From NCBI RefSeq assembly GCF_000300005.1, contig NC_018691.1, positions 744,001-808,000 on the forward strand: DNA of 64,000 nt, in the 5' to 3' direction. Positions 16,877 through 25,034 of this stretch are shown here, piece by piece. The position numbers were made by a program, and so were the translations under genes. The notes beneath the pieces are model-generated. The model was given only the letters and a program-made list of their open reading frames with translations, ran no database searches and was not told where the DNA came from. The stretch is from Alloalcanivorax dieselolei B5. Its GTDB lineage: Bacteria; Pseudomonadota; Gammaproteobacteria; Pseudomonadales; Alcanivoracaceae. Position 1 is the stretch's first letter. The number at the start of each line of letters is the position of its first letter.

Positions 16877-17326
16877 TTGACAAAGTCAACAGTGGTGTCA
16901 AAAGAAGCCGATATCCGTAATGCGATCTGGCAACTGGCGTTTCAGTTCAAGGTCAGCAGTAAAAAAGCCATCCGCCAGTACGGCTTGCCTCTGAATGGCA
17001 TGCATGTGCGCATCCTGCACATGATCGACGCCACCCCGGCGTGCACCGCCAACCGGATCGTGTTGGCTTCCGGGCGCGACAAGGCGCAGATCACCCGCCT
17101 GTTGAAAGAGTTGGAAAGTATGTCGCTGATCCAGCGCACACCGAACCCCGATGACAAGCGCAGTCAGATTGTCTCTCTGAGTGAGAAAGGCGAGGCTTTG
17201 ATGGCCCGTGCCCGGGAAGCGGAACAGGATGTGGTGACGCGATTATTGAAGGGAATGAAGAAAGACGAGATCGATACCTTTGTCGGTCTCGCCGGGCGCA
17301 TGCTGGACAATCTGCGCGAGGAATAG
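16877..17326 (+). CDS. MarR-family transcriptional regulator
   Basis: Up to 149 residues. The winged helix-turn-helix is seen at TANRIVLASGRDKAQITRLLKELESMSLIQRTPNPDDKRSQIVSLSEKG, with the wing carrying the family DxR. The start is uncertain: a TTG at 16877 opens the frame and two GTG codons follow at 16892 and 16895; none has a strong ribosome site. The divergent SIP gene is the likely target. Confidence 0.88.
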   Translation: MTKSTVVSKEADIRNAIWQLAFQFKVSSKKAIRQYGLPLNGMHVRILHMIDATPACTANRIVLASGRDKAQITRLLKELESMSLIQRTPNPDDKRSQIVSLSEKGEALMARAREAEQDVVTRLLKGMKKDEIDTFVGLAGRMLDNLREE

Positions 17327-17406
17327 AAAGGAGATCTCTCTCCCATCCCTTCATAGGGGCTTGGTAGCGGCGGGAAAGACTCCCTTGCTCGTCGGTTACC
17401 TCGAAG

Positions 17407-17512
17407 CTGATCGGCGTAACGCCTTTGCGGGACCCTGTCGAACAGGGACGTTCGACCGGGAGCCTACAGGGACGTATTCACGGCGTTCCCGCAAAGGCGT
17501 TACGCCGATCAG
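17407..17512. repeat. Long perfect inverted repeat (26-bp arms) between convergent genes
   Basis: The 26 bases at 17407-17432 (core CGGCGTAACGCCTTTGCGGG) are repeated exactly in inverted orientation at 17487-17512. Inside, CCCTG-TCGAA-CAGGG (17433-17447 region) is a small hairpin, and the interval also contains GAGCCTACAGGGACGTATTCACGGCG, a motif known from dispersed repeats in marine gammaproteobacteria. It sits between the 3' ends of the MarR gene and alkB and could end transcription from both sides. Confidence 0.85.
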
Positions 17513-17559
17513 CGTCTCCGATAGAGAGGAATCCCGTTCCCCTCTAGACCGAAGCCCCG

Positions 17560-18756
17560 TCACACGACCCGCGGTGGCGCATCGCCGTGCTGGATCCCGT
17601 ATTTGCGAATCAGCGCTTCGCGTTTGTCCGGATCGAAGTTGATATTGCGGGCGTCGTAGCCGGCGTGTTCCAACAGACGCTTGTCCATGAGCCGGTACCA
17701 CAGCGGCGGAATATAGCTCACCAGGAACATACCGAAGTAGCCGTTGGGCAGGCTGGGCACGTCGTCGAAATGACGCAGGCTCTGGTAGCGGCGGGTCGGA
17801 TGGGCGTGATGATCGGAATGCCGCTGCAGATGAAAGGTGGCCCAATTGGAGAACATGTGGTTGCTGTTCCAGCTGTGATACGGCTGGGTGCGCTCGTAAC
17901 GGCCGGTCTTGGTTTTATGCCGCAGCAGGCCGTAGTGCTCGATATAGTTGGCGGAAGTCAACTGGAAAGCGCCCCAGAAAGCGGTGCCGAGAATGTACGG
18001 CAGAATGCCGATGCCGAACAGCGCCAGCACGGTGCCCCAGGCAATGGCCGTGATGATCGCCGGCTGAATGATTTCGTTGTCCAGGGACCACACCGATTTG
18101 CCCCGTGATTCCAGGCGCTCCTGCTCCAGCTTCCAGGCCCGGCGGGCGGCACCGGGGATCTCCCGCAGTACGAATTTCCAGATGCTTTCGCCCATGCGCG
18201 AGGATGCCGGGTCCTCCGGCGTGGCCACGTCCCGGTGGTGGCCCTTGTTGTGCTCAATGAAAAAGTGGCCGTAGGCGCAGGGCGCCAGCACGAACTTGGC
18301 CAGCCAGCGTTCGCCCTTGCCTTTCTTGTGGCCCAATTCATGGCCCAGGTTGATGCCGACGCCGCAGGTGCCACCGAGAAGCAGGATCATCGCCAGCAGA
18401 CCGTGCCAGGGTAGGTCCTGGGTACCGACGAACCAGGCGCCGAAAAACCAGGCGCCCCAGATCACCGGCACCAGGGCGTAGGTGACCCAGCGGTAATAGG
18501 GATCCTCTTCCAGTTGCGGCACCACCTCTTCTGGCGGATTGCTCTGGTCCTCGCCGATCAACATGTCCAGTACCGGCACTGTCAGGTAATAGAACACCAG
18601 CGGGATCCACAGCATCAGCGCATTGCCGTTGGCCAAGTATAGCAGGGGCCCGATGAACACAATGGCGGGCACGAAGATGGAAGAAACCCACAAATGGCGT
18701 TTGCGATCCCGATAGACCACGCCGGACGGGCCGGTGAACTCACCTGCCTTGCTCAT
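17560..18756 (-). CDS. alkB: Alkane 1-monooxygenase (AlkB)
   Basis: 398 residues. Integral inner-membrane di-iron hydroxylase that oxidises the terminal carbon of medium-chain n-alkanes with rubredoxin as electron donor. All histidine boxes are present: HELGHKK, EHNKGHH and LQRHSDHH, plus the NYIEHYGLLRH motif characteristic of alkane hydroxylases. Six membrane segments flank them. No rubredoxin or rubredoxin reductase gene is adjacent, so electron transfer partners are encoded elsewhere. It is divergent from an AraC-type regulator 163 bp away. This gene is the main reason for suspecting an Alcanivorax-like hydrocarbon degrader. Confidence 0.97.
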   Translation of the reverse strand: MSKAGEFTGPSGVVYRDRKRHLWVSSIFVPAIVFIGPLLYLANGNALMLWIPLVFYYLTVPVLDMLIGEDQSNPPEEVVPQLEEDPYYRWVTYALVPVIWGAWFFGAWFVGTQDLPWHGLLAMILLLGGTCGVGINLGHELGHKKGKGERWLAKFVLAPCAYGHFFIEHNKGHHRDVATPEDPASSRMGESIWKFVLREIPGAARRAWKLEQERLESRGKSVWSLDNEIIQPAIITAIAWGTVLALFGIGILPYILGTAFWGAFQLTSANYIEHYGLLRHKTKTGRYERTQPYHSWNSNHMFSNWATFHLQRHSDHHAHPTRRYQSLRHFDDVPSLPNGYFGMFLVSYIPPLWYRLMDKRLLEHAGYDARNINFDPDKREALIRKYGIQHGDAPPRVV

Positions 18757-18846
18757 ACCGCAATCCTCTTTTTGTTATCCGATCACCGGATGGTGCGCCC
18801 AAGCCGGTTTGTGCGGCACCGCCAGGAGTGGCAGAAAATCGTCATA

Positions 18847-18860
18847 AAGTGACAAGTGAC
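18847..18860. promoter_or_regulatory. Tandem AAGTGAC motif in the alkB/araC divergent region
   Basis: AAGTGAC is repeated exactly twice head to tail in the 163-bp space between alkB and the AraC regulator. AraC/XylS activators bind directly repeated half-sites, though usually with about 10-bp or 21-bp spacing, so the 7-bp period makes this only a weak candidate. Confidence 0.25.
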
Positions 18861-18919
18861 CGGGCACACCAGCAGGGTAAGCTGGGATTCATCCGCTCAG
18901 GGCGGCAAGGGAGAAACCA

Positions 18920-19942
18920 ATGAGCATCCAGATGGCCGCCCGGCTCAGGCCGGCGATTCATCCGACTTACCCGAGATTGTTGTGCGCCCATTTGCACTCC
19001 AGGGGCTTCGATAACGCCACCATCTTCGAGGGCACCCGGTTGCATTGGGAGCAGCTTCTGGGCGAGCACCGCTACCTGAGTCTGGAGCAGATGTCCCGCC
19101 TGATCCGCCGCTCCATCGAACTCACCGGCGAGCCCTGGCTGGGGCTGGACATCGGTGGTGTCACCTCGGTGTCCGCCCACGGGCCGTTGGGCTTCGCGGT
19201 GGTCTCGGCGGCGGATCTGGGGGCGGTGCTGCGGGTGCTCTCCCGCTTCGTCGGCGTGCGCTTCCAGCCGGTAACGGTGCATTTGCGCGAGGAGCCGGAG
19301 CGGGTGGTGCTGACCATGGAGGAAGAAGAGGACCTGGAAGAGGTTCGGGAATACGTCAACGGCGCGGTGCTCGCCACCTTCTTCCATCTGATCGACACCG
19401 TGACCTCCCGGCGCCTGAGGGACCTGGTGGTGTCCATGCCGACCCCGGAGCCGGAATGGGCGGAGGTCTACACCGAAAAATTGGGCTGCCCGGTTCGCTT
19501 CGGGACTTCGGCGTTGACCATCGAAGTGCCCGCCGCGCTGCTGGCCACCCCCTGCCTGACTTCGGATCCCGGTCTGCACCGCACCGCGCTGCGGGATTGT
19601 GAACACCAACTGAGGCAACTTCAGAGCGGGGGGCCGCTGAGTCAGCGCATCGGCGTGCAGCTGCTCGAATGTGAGGGGCACTATCCGAGCCTGGATGAGA
19701 TGGCCGCGCGCCACGCCATGTCCCGCCGCACCCTGATCCGTAAACTGAAAGAGGAAGGCTCCAGCTATCAGGAACTGCTGGATGAGGTGCGCCGGGAATT
19801 GGCCGCCTGGTATCTGCTGGAAACCACGCAACCGGTGGAGCGTATCGCCGAGAAACTGGGGTACCAGGACCCGTCCAATTTCAGCCGCACCTTTCAGCGC
19901 TGGTTCGGCACCACGCCATTGCGGATGCGCAAAGGGGGGTGA
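18920..19942 (+). CDS. AraC-family regulator, probable alkane-responsive activator
   Basis: 340 residues. The N-terminal two-thirds match the arabinose-binding-like domain of OruR/ArgR-type AraC regulators (GEPWLGLDIGGVTSVSAHGPLGFAVVSA). The C-terminus holds two helix-turn-helix motifs (LDEMAARHAMSRRTLIRKL; VERIAEKLGYQDPSNFSRTF) and ends in RWFGTTPLRMRKGG. It is divergent from alkB, the same layout as AlkR-alkM of Acinetobacter, so activation of alkB by alkanes is a reasonable inference. An acidic run (MEEEEDLEEV) near residue 140 is unusual. Confidence 0.9.
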   Translation: MSIQMAARLRPAIHPTYPRLLCAHLHSRGFDNATIFEGTRLHWEQLLGEHRYLSLEQMSRLIRRSIELTGEPWLGLDIGGVTSVSAHGPLGFAVVSAADLGAVLRVLSRFVGVRFQPVTVHLREEPERVVLTMEEEEDLEEVREYVNGAVLATFFHLIDTVTSRRLRDLVVSMPTPEPEWAEVYTEKLGCPVRFGTSALTIEVPAALLATPCLTSDPGLHRTALRDCEHQLRQLQSGGPLSQRIGVQLLECEGHYPSLDEMAARHAMSRRTLIRKLKEEGSSYQELLDEVRRELAAWYLLETTQPVERIAEKLGYQDPSNFSRTFQRWFGTTPLRMRKGG

Positions 19943-19945
19943 GTC

Positions 19946-20503
19946 TCAGAGGGCTTGCAGATTGCGCTCGATCTCGAAGATGTGTTCATCCTGCTCGCCA
20001 AGCTCGCGTAGCGCCTGGGCCAGATTCAGCAAGTACTCGCGATTGGCGCCGCTGGGGCCGTGGCTGCCGTGGATGTGGGCGGCGATCTCCGCTTCCGGCG
20101 CCGGGCCGAGAAAGGCGGCGTTGTCGGCGGTGGCAATATAGACCAACCCGTCCTCCTGACTACCATCCTCGAAGGTCATCGGCGTGGAGAAACGCAGATA
20201 ACCGTTTTTCTCACGCACATCCAGTTGCCCGAATACCGCGGGGCTGACGCGGTAGGCCATGCCGGCACAGCGCGCGCCCGGTGCTTCAATCAGTGTCACC
20301 ACCCGGCCGGGATTTTCCGGGGTGCCGCGATGATCGTGGGAGCCCTGCCAGAAGCGCCGGGCCCAGCCCTGAATCGACGCCGGCCGCCGCTCCTGGAACG
20401 GAAAATCCACCTTGAAAATCAGCGAGCCGTAACCGAACAGCCACACCGACTCGTGGTCCTGGAACAGGCTCCGCTCGCGGTTGATCGCGGTGGTATCGAT
20501 CAT
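19946..20503 (-). CDS. ChaC-like gamma-glutamylcyclotransferase
   Basis: 185 residues. The gamma-glutamylcyclotransferase signature VWLFGYGSLIFKVDFPF lies near the N-terminus, followed by GWARRFWQGSHDHRGTPENPGRVVTL, typical of ChaC. ChaC-type enzymes cleave the gamma-glutamyl bond of glutathione, releasing 5-oxoproline. ATG 20503 overlaps the TGA of hemH by 4 bases, which fixes the start; the open frame extending to 20854 is only hemH antisense frame noise. Co-transcribed with ferrochelatase. Confidence 0.9.
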   Translation of the reverse strand: MIDTTAINRERSLFQDHESVWLFGYGSLIFKVDFPFQERRPASIQGWARRFWQGSHDHRGTPENPGRVVTLIEAPGARCAGMAYRVSPAVFGQLDVREKNGYLRFSTPMTFEDGSQEDGLVYIATADNAAFLGPAPEAEIAAHIHGSHGPSGANREYLLNLAQALRELGEQDEHIFEIERNLQAL

Positions 20504-21585
20504 GCCCGGGTGTCCTCCGCCCGGCGCTGACGCTGCGCCAGTGCGGCATCGCCATTGTCCTGATCCGGCCAGCCTCCCAGGTGATCGTGTACCAGCGCCG
20601 CCAGGGCATCCAGATGGGCCGGGCAGTCGTTCAGCGCCGGAATGTAATCGAACCGCTCGCCGCCAGCTTCCATGAAGTAACCGCGATTCTCCACGTCGAT
20701 CTCTTCCAGCGTTTCCAGACAGTCGGCGGAAAAGCCGGGGCAGAACACCTGCACGCTTTTCACCCCCTCGCCGGGCAGCGCCTTGAGCGTGGCGTCGGTG
20801 TAGGGCTGCAGCCATTCCTCGCGGCCAAAGCGGGACTGGAACGTGACCTGCCATTGCGTCTCGTTGAGCCCCAGCCGTTCCGCCAGAAGACGGCTGGTTT
20901 TATGGCATTCGCAAAAGTACGGGTCGCCTTCGGTGAGGTAGCGTTTGGGCACGCCATGGTAGGAAAACAGCAACTTTTCCGCCCGGGCATGCTGTGCCCA
21001 ATGGCTGTGAATATGCTCCGCCATGGCATCCAGGTAGGGTGCGTAATCATGGTAATGACTGATGAAACGCAGATCCGGCAACCAGCGCCGGGCGGCGAAA
21101 TCCCGCGCCACGGCATCGAACGTGGAGGCCGAGGTGCTGGCGGAATACTGCGGATACAACGGCAGCACCAGCAGCCGGGTAACGCCTTGCTCGGCCATCC
21201 TCTGCAACACCGAAGGAATGGACGGGTTGCCATAGCGCATGGCGAACTCCACCACCAGATCCTCGCCATACTCGGCTTGCAGCCGCTGCCGCAGCCCCTC
21301 GCACTGGTTGCGGGTGTGCACCAGCAGCGGCGAGCCCTGCTCCGTCCAAACCCCGCGATAGGCGTGGGCGGAACGGGGCGGACGGATCACCAGAATCACC
21401 AGATTCAGGATCAGCCACCACAGCGGGCGCGGCACCTCCACCACCCGGGGGTCGGACAAAAACTCACGCAAATAGCGGCGCAGGGCCGGCGTGGTGGGCG
21501 CGTCCGGGGTTCCCAGATTGGTGATCAGCACGCCGGTACGCAACGGGCGCCGGTGGCTGAAATCAGGCTGTCCAGTGAACTTCAT
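20500..21585 (-). CDS. hemH: Ferrochelatase
   Basis: 361 residues. Inserts Fe2+ into protoporphyrin IX in the last step of heme synthesis. Family marks are GVLITNLGTPDAPT at the N-terminus, LPLYPQYSASTSAST, the active-site FSYHGVPKRY (catalytic His), QSRFGREEWLQPYT and FCPGFSADCLETLEEI. ATG 21585 is selected because homology begins with it; the longer frame to 21711 has no matching residues. Its stop overlaps the ChaC-like gene, so the pair form an operon. Confidence 0.97.
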   Translation of the reverse strand: MKFTGQPDFSHRRPLRTGVLITNLGTPDAPTTPALRRYLREFLSDPRVVEVPRPLWWLILNLVILVIRPPRSAHAYRGVWTEQGSPLLVHTRNQCEGLRQRLQAEYGEDLVVEFAMRYGNPSIPSVLQRMAEQGVTRLLVLPLYPQYSASTSASTFDAVARDFAARRWLPDLRFISHYHDYAPYLDAMAEHIHSHWAQHARAEKLLFSYHGVPKRYLTEGDPYFCECHKTSRLLAERLGLNETQWQVTFQSRFGREEWLQPYTDATLKALPGEGVKSVQVFCPGFSADCLETLEEIDVENRGYFMEAGGERFDYIPALNDCPAHLDALAALVHDHLGGWPDQDNGDAALAQRQRRAEDTRA

Positions 21586-21767
21586 AATGGTTCCGATGAG
21601 CCAGAGGTTGACCGGCGGCAAGGCACCGGACGTCGATGGCGCCATGATACCGGAACCGGAAGAAGGTAACAGATATGGCCCCGATAGACGCGGGCCATCA
21701 GGTCGGCCCATGCCGGCAAGTGCGCTATATTACCCGTGTCAGCCGGCCTCCCCACAGACCGGACAAC

Positions 21768-21803
21768 GAAGCCACTGTAGGAGCTTGCCCTGCAAGCGAA
21801 TTT
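21768..21803. repeat. Half REP element
   Basis: GAAGCCACTGTAGGAGCTTG continues as CCCTGCAAGCGAATT, the left arm of the REP family seen at 4602 and 13771, but the matching right arm is absent or degraded. It lies in the divergent hemH/pdxH interval. Confidence 0.65.
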
Positions 21804-21891
21804 GCCTGCGGCAACCCCCAAGTCCCTGCCCGTGAGGCCGGTAGCAATCCAGGGGCCGCGACAGGACCGTTCGAATCAATTGGAGCAGTAA

Positions 21892-22521
21892 ATGCGCGAT
21901 ATACGCGAAGAATACCAAGGCAAAGGATTGAGCGAAGCGGACCTGCTTGCCGATCCGGTGGAACAGGTACGCCTGTGGGTGGAAGAAGCGGTGAACGTCG
22001 GCCTGCCAGTGGCCAACGCCATGACCCTGGCCACCGTCAACGCCGAAGGGCAACCCTCCGCACGCACCGTACTGATGAAAGGCGTGGAGCAGGGCGGCTT
22101 CGTCTTCTTCAGCCACTACGACAGCCGCAAGGGCGACGACATCGAAGCCAGCGACAAAGTGGCCTTCGTGCTCTACTGGTCACCCATGGACCGCCAGATC
22201 ACCGTCCAGGGCCGCGCCCGTAAACTGGACGCGGATACCTCCCGCGCCTACTTCAAAACCCGCCCCTACGGCAGCCAGATCAGCGCCGTCGCCTCGCCGC
22301 AAAGCCGCCCCGTGGACCTGGAAACCCTGGAAGCGGACGTCGCCCAACTGCGCCAGGAATACCCGGAAGGCAGCGACATCCCCATGCCGGAAAACTGGGG
22401 CGGCTACCTCATCGTTCCCGAAGAAATCCAATTCTGGCAAGGCCGCCCCAACCGCCTCCACGACCGGGTACGGTATTTCCAGGATGAAGGGAAATGGCTG
22501 CGGGAGCGGCTGGCGCCCTAA
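21892..22521 (+). CDS. pdxH: Pyridoxamine 5'-phosphate oxidase
   Basis: 209 residues. FMN enzyme that makes pyridoxal 5'-phosphate. The sequence carries AMTLATVNAEGQPSARTVLMKG, FVFFSHYDSRKGDDIEA, LYWSPMDRQITVQGRA (substrate/FMN loops) and the C-terminal EEIQFWQGRPNRLHDR, closing with WLRERLAP. All conserved residues of the family appear intact. It starts at ATG 21892 after GGAGCAGTAA and is divergent from hemH. Confidence 0.97.
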   Translation: MRDIREEYQGKGLSEADLLADPVEQVRLWVEEAVNVGLPVANAMTLATVNAEGQPSARTVLMKGVEQGGFVFFSHYDSRKGDDIEASDKVAFVLYWSPMDRQITVQGRARKLDADTSRAYFKTRPYGSQISAVASPQSRPVDLETLEADVAQLRQEYPEGSDIPMPENWGGYLIVPEEIQFWQGRPNRLHDRVRYFQDEGKWLRERLAP

Positions 22522-22937
22522 AAAGCAGTAAGTAGCTAATAACAGAAAAAACTTGGTTCTCTAGCCACTGTAGGAGCCAGCCCTGCTGGCGAATATCTTT
22601 TTGAAATGCCCAACGATTCGCCATCAGGGCAGTCTCCTACAGCCGCAACGGGTAGATACGCTGTTTCTTCAACGGCTTGGTTCTACGTGGTGGTCGGGAC
22701 GTCATGGCCGCTTGTCGCTATCCATGTGGATGGTTATTCCTGATGACCGTTCATGAGGGCGGTGTCATGGCCACTGGAAAATGAAGAAGTCAGGCGAAAG
22801 GGGACAGACAATGGGCCGGGTTTGTCATGTACTGAGTTTTCTGGTTTTATTTGGCGATACTAAAAAGCCGCAAGGTGGTGGGAATCCGGTGTGTTGACTG
22901 GATATCCGAGCCAGCATCCTAATACCTGTTAAATGAT
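22522..22937. other. Intergenic stretch after pdxH
   Basis: Contains the REP palindrome at 22564-22646. The remaining bases to 22937 are visibly more AT-rich than the preceding genes and show no gene; they mark the left border of the accessory segment. Confidence 0.6.
22564..22646. repeat. REP-like palindrome
   Basis: GCCACTGTAGGAGCCAGCCC with TGCTGGCGAAT is mirrored by ATTCGCCATCAGGGCAG and TCTCCTACAGCCGC. It follows pdxH by 43 bp. Same family as the copies at 4602 and 13771. Confidence 0.85.
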
Positions 22938-23222
22938 ATGGAAGATAAAAAGCTCGTCCTGATCTCAAATTGAGGTTACAGCACTGACCATGACTCACTT
23001 CTATCCAGCCTTCTTGATGATGGCTACGAGCTATTTTGTGCAGTAGGAAAAGATTGTGAGCTATGGGAAGAGGCTATGGATGAGATGGCCGTGGGTGACG
23101 GTAGCAATAGCCGATATATAACAACAACGAGCCATCCAGGGGAAAGTGTAGAAGAGGTTGTGACGTTTGCTGAAAGCTGGCCAACGAAAAAACCATCTGG
23201 GGTCAAAGTTGTCACCATATAA
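22938..23222 (+). pseudogene. Small gene interrupted by one in-frame TGA
   Basis: From ATG 22938 the frame reads MEDKKLVLISN, then TGA at 22971-22973, then continues without shift for 82 more codons to TAA at 23220-23222. The downstream part looks protein-like: a DDGYELFCAVGKDCELWEEA segment, then SRYITTTSHPGESVEEVVTFAE, ending KVVTI. No start codon lies soon after the TGA. A single TGG-to-TGA change would explain it, giving a 94-residue ancestral protein. I do not recognise the family with certainty. The first palindrome copy follows 8 bp after the stop. Confidence 0.6.
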
Positions 23223-23230
23223 AACCATCT

Positions 23231-23300
23231 GGGTCAGATCTTGCCATTTGCCCTTGTGAGACGGTTCCTTCTAGGGGGGTCAAAAGGCAAGATTTGACCC
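23231..23300. repeat. Accessory-region palindrome, copy A
   Basis: GGGTCAGATCTTGCC (23231-23245) faces GGCAAGATTTGACCC (23286-23300); extended pairing covers about 20 of 23 bases per arm. The interior CTTGTGAGACGGTTCCTTCTAG is shared almost exactly with copy D at 26216. The 3' flank TCCGGCTG is shared by copies A, B and D. No integron-type GTTRRRY/RYYYAAC core sites are seen. Confidence 0.85.
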
Positions 23301-23362
23301 TCCGGCTGCTCCGTTGTCTTGTCGATCGATTAGTTGTTATTTCCTGTGATTTGGAGAGTCAG

Positions 23363-23869
23363 GTGTTTAGGTTGCTGTTCGTGTTGATTATAAATTTCAC
23401 AATTTCCGGTTGTTCCATGACTTACTCAATGCAAGAGGCTCGATCGCTCTCTGATGATGAGGTGGCGACTCTTATCATTGAAACACCCTTTATGACCCCC
23501 TATGTTTATGTTTCCGCCATTGATGGGGTAAGCAGGGGGTACGGAGAGTATAACACCTTCCGGCTTGTGCCCGGAGAGCGACATATTACGCTAGTCGGTA
23601 ATTCTCATTCAGGGTTTTATGAGGACCCCAAAGTCGTTGTTTTCGAAGCTAGGTCTGGACGCTATTATAGAATCGTCCTTACTGAGATTAGCTATAGGCC
23701 ATACTGGACGGCTGGCATTGCCGATTCGTCAACTGGGGAACGGGTCGAGATCAGGGTATACTCTCCTGAATGTGATATGCATCCCTGGCGTGGTAGACGG
23801 TGTTATATTGAGCGGGGTGTCGAAGACGTGCACGAACCGAATGATCTTTTGAATCAGTCAGTTGAATAA
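23363..23869 (+). CDS. Hypothetical lipoprotein
   Basis: 168 residues from GTG 23363, which follows GGAGAGTCAG; the frame is open from 23294 but that part lies in the palindrome. A short hydrophobic stretch ends in TISGCS, a plausible lipobox with Cys at about residue 18. The mature part has a beta-rich pattern (FRLVPGERHITLVGNS ... FEARSGRYYRIVL) like PEGA/DUF2846-type outer-membrane lipoproteins that hold a carbohydrate-like fold. Function unknown. More AT-rich than the core genes. Lies between palindrome copies A and B. Confidence 0.7.
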   Translation: MFRLLFVLIINFTISGCSMTYSMQEARSLSDDEVATLIIETPFMTPYVYVSAIDGVSRGYGEYNTFRLVPGERHITLVGNSHSGFYEDPKVVVFEARSGRYYRIVLTEISYRPYWTAGIADSSTGERVEIRVYSPECDMHPWRGRRCYIERGVEDVHEPNDLLNQSVE

Positions 23870-23915
23870 TCTGACTTCTGAACGTGAATCCGGCATGGCG
23901 TGTATGCTCGTATGG

Positions 23916-23982
23916 GAGCAAGTCTTGCCTCTTTCTTTTATGAGGCGTTTCTTCTAAGGAGAGAACAAGGCAAGGCCTGACC
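23916..23982. repeat. Accessory-region palindrome, copy B
   Basis: AAGTCTTGCCT on the left (23916-23931 arm) faces AAGGCAAGGCCTGACC (23967-23982); arms match at about 11 of 16 positions. The interior TTTTATGAGGCGTTTCTTCTAAGG parallels TTGTGAGACGGTTCCTTCTAG of copies A and D, and the 3' flank TTCCGGCT is shared. A diverged member of the same family. Confidence 0.65.
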
Positions 23983-24069
23983 TTCCGGCTTTCTGTTGAT
24001 TGGCTATTGTGGCCAGTGTTCTAATGCCTTCGATGTGGCAATAAGTCCACATGCCCGGAGGCTACGTTA

Positions 24070-24513
24070 ATGACTGAAGAAAGGACACTGCGCACTTCAA
24101 GAACCTTGCCGTTCTCTCCTGAAGAAATATATGGCGCATTCGCGTCGGCTGATTTGCTGGCGTCGTGGTGGGGCCCTGAAGGCTTTTCAAACACCTTCGA
24201 GATATTCGAATTCAAAGAAGGTGGCCGCTGGAAGTTCGTGATGCACAGCTCTGACGGAAAAGACTATCTAAATGAAAGTTTCTTCGAAGAAGTTGTGCCT
24301 CATTCGAAAATTGTCATCCATCACGATTGTCCCCCAAACTTCAAGCTTACCGTTGAGCTCACGCCTGTGAGTGAAGGAGCCCACTTAACGTGGGATCAGG
24401 TTTTTGAAGACGCTGAAACCGCGCAAGCTGTAAAGCAGCGCGCTGGCTCTGCAAATGAGGAAAACATTGATAAGCTGGCGCGTGTGCTTGGCGAGGCCAA
24501 CGGTGATGCGTAA
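24070..24513 (+). CDS. SRPBCC (AHSA1-like) domain protein
   Basis: 147 residues of a single START/Bet v1-like ligand-binding fold. The AHSA1 pattern is clear: PFSPEEIYGAFASADLLASWWGPEGF near the start, FKEGGRWKFVMHSSDGKDY, and a C-terminal helix (IDKLARVLGEAN). Such proteins bind small hydrophobic ligands; the ligand is unknown. ATG 24070 follows GGAGGCTACGTTA. It sits between palindrome copies B and C as a stand-alone gene. Confidence 0.88.
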   Translation: MTEERTLRTSRTLPFSPEEIYGAFASADLLASWWGPEGFSNTFEIFEFKEGGRWKFVMHSSDGKDYLNESFFEEVVPHSKIVIHHDCPPNFKLTVELTPVSEGAHLTWDQVFEDAETAQAVKQRAGSANEENIDKLARVLGEANGDA

Positions 24514-24554
24514 TCAAGCCAGGCCCGCTTTTCTTTCGGTCCTGAGAGCTGATT

Positions 24555-24620
24555 GAAGGCAGGTCATGCCTTTGTCTTTTAGGGCGGCGCTTCTTAACGG
24601 CAAAAGAGACAGTCTCGCTC
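24555..24620. repeat. Accessory-region palindrome, degenerate copy C
   Basis: AGGCAGGTCATGCCTTTGTC with TTTTAGGGCGGCGCTTCTTAA and GGCAAAAGAGACAGTCTCG follows the same order of blocks as copies A, B and D (left arm, TTT.AGGCG.TTCTT interior, AAAAGRCA right arm), but the arms pair poorly. It follows the SRPBCC gene by about 40 bp. Confidence 0.45.
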
Positions 24621-24700
24621 GGGCGTGCCGCTTCGCCGCGCGCCGGTGCATGGCAACGTCTGGATTGGCGTATATGTACGGATGGCCTGAGTAGCTTGGG

Positions 24701-24979
24701 ATGAAGGTGATCGATCTGGACACGGAGACAGGCAACCAGCTTCTGGAAACGCTAATGAGTGAGGGCTGGAAAAAGGTCAAGGAGTACCCGCCTCTGGCTT
24801 TTGATAAGGGAATCGATTTCGACAGTTTCACCCTCAGGAAGGACGGGCTGGAACTGGTGCTTGAATGGACCAACTGGCTCGAGTGGGAGATTCGTGGGGA
24901 TGACGCGGCGCTTGAGGCACTGGCCGATCGGTATGGCTTTAAGGTCAGGTTTGAGGGGGAGACCGGCGACGGTTCGTGA
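24701..24979 (+). CDS. Hypothetical 92-residue acidic protein
   Basis: ATG 24701 to TGA 24977-24979. The product is acidic, soluble and rich in Trp/Glu (VLEWTNWLEWEIRG), with no signal peptide or membrane segment. Codon pattern and amino-acid composition look like a real small protein, but I recognise no family. The ribosome site is weak (CTTGGG). Small size, single-gene setting and the preceding palindrome fit the cassette-like organisation of this segment. Confidence 0.6.
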   Translation: MKVIDLDTETGNQLLETLMSEGWKKVKEYPPLAFDKGIDFDSFTLRKDGLELVLEWTNWLEWEIRGDDAALEALADRYGFKVRFEGETGDGS

Positions 24980-25034
24980 CCTTTTCTGATTTTAGCTATG
25001 ATAGCGCTTTCCCCGAACAGCGAGGTTCATTGCC

